Origin: Propionibacteriaceae bacterium UBA6238
GTDB taxonomy: Bacteria; Actinomycetota; Actinomycetes; Propionibacteriales; Propionibacteriaceae
Direction of reading: 5' to 3'
DNA: 7,141 nt
NCBI GenBank assembly: GCA_002441465.1
Contig: DJWE01000064.1
Coordinates: 44,943-52,083 of the forward strand
Shown here: in pieces, positions 5,761-7,141 of the stretch
Numbering within the stretch: position 1 is the first letter of the stretch
Layout of the letters: every line of letters begins with the position of its first letter
Made by a program: the position numbers and the translations under genes
The notes under the pieces: generated by a model
What the model was told of the DNA's origin: nothing
Database searches by the model: none
The model's input: the letters and a program-made list of their open reading frames with translations, nothing else

Positions 5761-6312
5761 GTGTCCGACTCCGCAGCCGCCTCGCCGTCGCGGCGACTCT
5801 GGCCGGAGTGGGTGACCCTCGCCGCTCGACTCGTCCTCGGCGTCGTCGTGCTGGTCGCCGGCCTGCTCAAGGTGACGCAGCTGGACGCGTCCATCCAGTC
5901 GGTCCGGCTCTATCAGATCCTGCCGTGGGACGTCGCGGCCTACGTCGGCACGGCGTTGCCGATCATCGAGATCGCCACCGGCCTGCTCCTGATCACCGGC
6001 ACGTTCACCCGGATCTCCGCCGTGGTCGGATCATTGTTGATGCTCGCCTTCATCATCGGAATCGCCTCGGTGTGGGCGCGCGGCATCTCGATCGATTGTG
6101 GCTGCTTCTCCCCCGGCGCGGCGGTGGACGCAGGCCAGACGCAATACCCGCTGGAGATCCTTCGTGACACCGGCCTCCTCCTTTGCGGGGTCTGGACCGT
6201 CTGCCGACCCCGGTCGCCGTTTGCCGTCGACAACTGGCTGTTCGCCCCGGTCACCGAACTCGCCGACCATCCCGAATCGACCACCGCCGAGGACAAGGAG
6301 CCCACTCGATGA
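5761..6312 (+). CDS. MauE/DoxX-type redox-associated membrane protein
   Basis: A 183-aa, four-helix membrane protein of the MauE/DoxX group, members of which are linked to thiol redox and disulfide formation. Hydrophobic segments are about 17-38, 57-80, 86-106 and 135-149. With Arg residues at 11-12 and 149-151 held inside by the positive-inside rule, the loop after segment three faces out. That loop carries DCGCF, a CxC pair at C113 and C115, the hallmark of the group. Two more cysteines, C142 and C148, lie in the last helix. The tail after 155 is acidic and probably cytoplasmic. The GTG at 5761 is chosen because it begins 6 nt after a TATACT box. The gene ends in an ATGA overlap with the DsbA-like gene, so the two are almost surely co-expressed and work together on disulfides outside the membrane. 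The exact reaction is not established. Confidence 0.85.
   Translation: MSDSAAASPSRRLWPEWVTLAARLVLGVVVLVAGLLKVTQLDASIQSVRLYQILPWDVAAYVGTALPIIEIATGLLLITGTFTRISAVVGSLLMLAFIIGIASVWARGISIDCGCFSPGAAVDAGQTQYPLEILRDTGLLLCGVWTVCRPRSPFAVDNWLFAPVTELADHPESTTAEDKEPTR
6295..6300 (+). promoter_or_regulatory. Ribosome binding site for the DsbA-like gene
   Basis: AAGGAG lies 8 nt before the ATG at 6309, inside the final codons of the mauE-like gene. It fixes the start of the DsbA-like protein at the ATGA overlap and is a textbook Shine-Dalgarno match. Confidence 0.8.
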
Positions 6313-7085
6313 CCCAGAACAACCGCGAACGACTGCGGCAGGCCCAGGCGGCCGCGGCCAAGCAGCAGCGGCTGAATCGGATCATCGGCGTAGGCGCCGG
6401 GGTCCTCGTCGTCGTCCTGATCGGCGTCTTCATCGGCGTCCTCGTCCAGAACCAATCGCACCAGGCCGCGACCAGCGCGGCCGCGGTCACCCCGCCGAAC
6501 GCCACCTCCGACGGCAAGGCGATCGTGATCAGCCCTGGAGTCACCAAGCAGGGCGCCCCGGTGGTCGAGCTCTTCTTCGACTACCAGTGCCCCTACTGCA
6601 AGCTTCTTGAGACCACCTACGGCGGCACGCTGACCTCGCTGGCCGCGTCCGGTGACATCGAACTGCACTACCGAACGATGAGCTTCCTCGACGCGAGCCT
6701 GAACAACGACGCGTCCCTGCGCGCGGGCATTGCCGCGACCTGTGCCGATACGGTGGGCAAGTACTCCGAGTTCCACAACGAGATCTACACCGAGCAGCCC
6801 GAGACTGAAGGTGAGGGCTACTCCGACACGGCGCTCCGTGATTCCATCCCGGCTGCGCTGGGCATCATCGGGAATGACCTGACCACCTTCCAGTCCTGCT
6901 ACGACAAGCAGTCCACCAAGGGCTTCGTGACCACCATGGGCGACTTGGGCATACAGGATCTGCAGTCGATCAACAATCAGGTCTCCACGCCGACCGTCCA
7001 CGTCAACGGCAAGGACTTGCCGGTGAGCGACATCGGCCAGGTGCAGCCGGACGGCCTGCTCGACCTGATCAAGCAGCACGCCTGA
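6309..7085 (+). CDS. Membrane-anchored DsbA-like thiol:disulfide oxidoreductase
   Basis: A 258-aa protein with a charged, Gln/Ala-rich cytoplasmic lead (1-24), one membrane helix (about 25-47), a polar linker, and an extracytoplasmic thioredoxin-fold domain of the DsbA/Thioredoxin_4 type. The active site is C94-P-Y-C97 in FFDYQCPYCK, at the start of the first helix as expected. The cis-proline loop is S226-T-P228-T. Between them lies a helical insertion with two further cysteines (C145 and C197), a placement that in some actinobacterial DsbA proteins forms a second, structural disulfide. The likely role is forming or isomerising disulfides in exported proteins. The first Arg-rich segment has no lipobox, so it should remain an uncleaved anchor. 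It is translationally coupled to the mauE-like gene, its probable redox partner. No DsbB or VKOR gene is visible here. The downstream 56 bases hold no clear gene. Confidence 0.93.
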   Translation: MTQNNRERLRQAQAAAAKQQRLNRIIGVGAGVLVVVLIGVFIGVLVQNQSHQAATSAAAVTPPNATSDGKAIVISPGVTKQGAPVVELFFDYQCPYCKLLETTYGGTLTSLAASGDIELHYRTMSFLDASLNNDASLRAGIAATCADTVGKYSEFHNEIYTEQPETEGEGYSDTALRDSIPAALGIIGNDLTTFQSCYDKQSTKGFVTTMGDLGIQDLQSINNQVSTPTVHVNGKDLPVSDIGQVQPDGLLDLIKQHA

Positions 7086-7141
7086 ACGGCCCGAAGGCCT
7101 CCCCCACCTGCCGAGTTGTCAGAAGCTCATTCGGCTATAGG

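Noticed and set aside
5940..7079. Open minus-strand frame of 379 codons antisense to the mauE and dsbA genes
   Set aside because: Both plus-strand genes have family motifs and initiation signals. The antisense product has no recognisable domain.
7088..7099. GGCC-CGAA-GGCC hairpin after the dsbA-like gene as a terminator
   Set aside because: Only a 4-bp stem, followed by CCCCC-rich rather than T-rich sequence; too weak to call.

Overview
The window is GC-rich chromosomal DNA from an actinobacterium (Actinomycetota). I infer this from strongly G/C-ending codons, GTG starts, promoter-like TANNNT boxes close to start codons, and the gene order folC - DUF4233 membrane protein - ndk, which is also found in mycobacteria (Rv2447c-Rv2446c-Rv2445c, followed there by rne). 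The family within the phylum cannot be fixed from sequence alone. A member of the Propionibacteriales is a reasonable guess and no more.

There are two divergent transcription units. A long leftward run begins at the folC start (5694) and holds seven genes. They are folC, a small DUF4233-type membrane protein (4-nt overlap), ndk, a CPBP-family membrane protease (overlapping the ndk stop), a uridine kinase-like P-loop protein (13-nt gap), and an AlkD-like HEAT-repeat DNA alkylation repair protein whose frame meets the kinase stop. After a 121-bp gap comes the N-terminal part of a B12-binding radical SAM protein of the TIGR03960 type, cut by the window edge. The rightward unit starts at 5761 with a MauE/DoxX-type redox membrane protein. 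It is followed, with an ATGA overlap, by a membrane-anchored DsbA-like thiol oxidoreductase with a CPYC active site. The two units are separated by only 66 bp. A TATACT box lies 6 nt before the rightward GTG, which suggests a leaderless transcript.

Functionally, the leftward unit mixes folate polyglutamylation (FolC) with nucleotide metabolism (Ndk, and a uridine kinase whose UMP/CMP product would enter the NTP pool that Ndk completes). DNA base repair and a membrane protease are placed between this core and the radical SAM gene. The rightward pair is best read as an extracytoplasmic disulfide or thiol redox module. Most of the window is housekeeping DNA. The parts most worth a second look are the MauE-DsbA pair as a possible self-contained oxidation system, the CPBP-kinase-alkD insertion between two normally close conserved blocks, and the unusual start of the alkD-like gene. 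I saw no RNA genes, mobile elements, CRISPR arrays or sizeable repeats.
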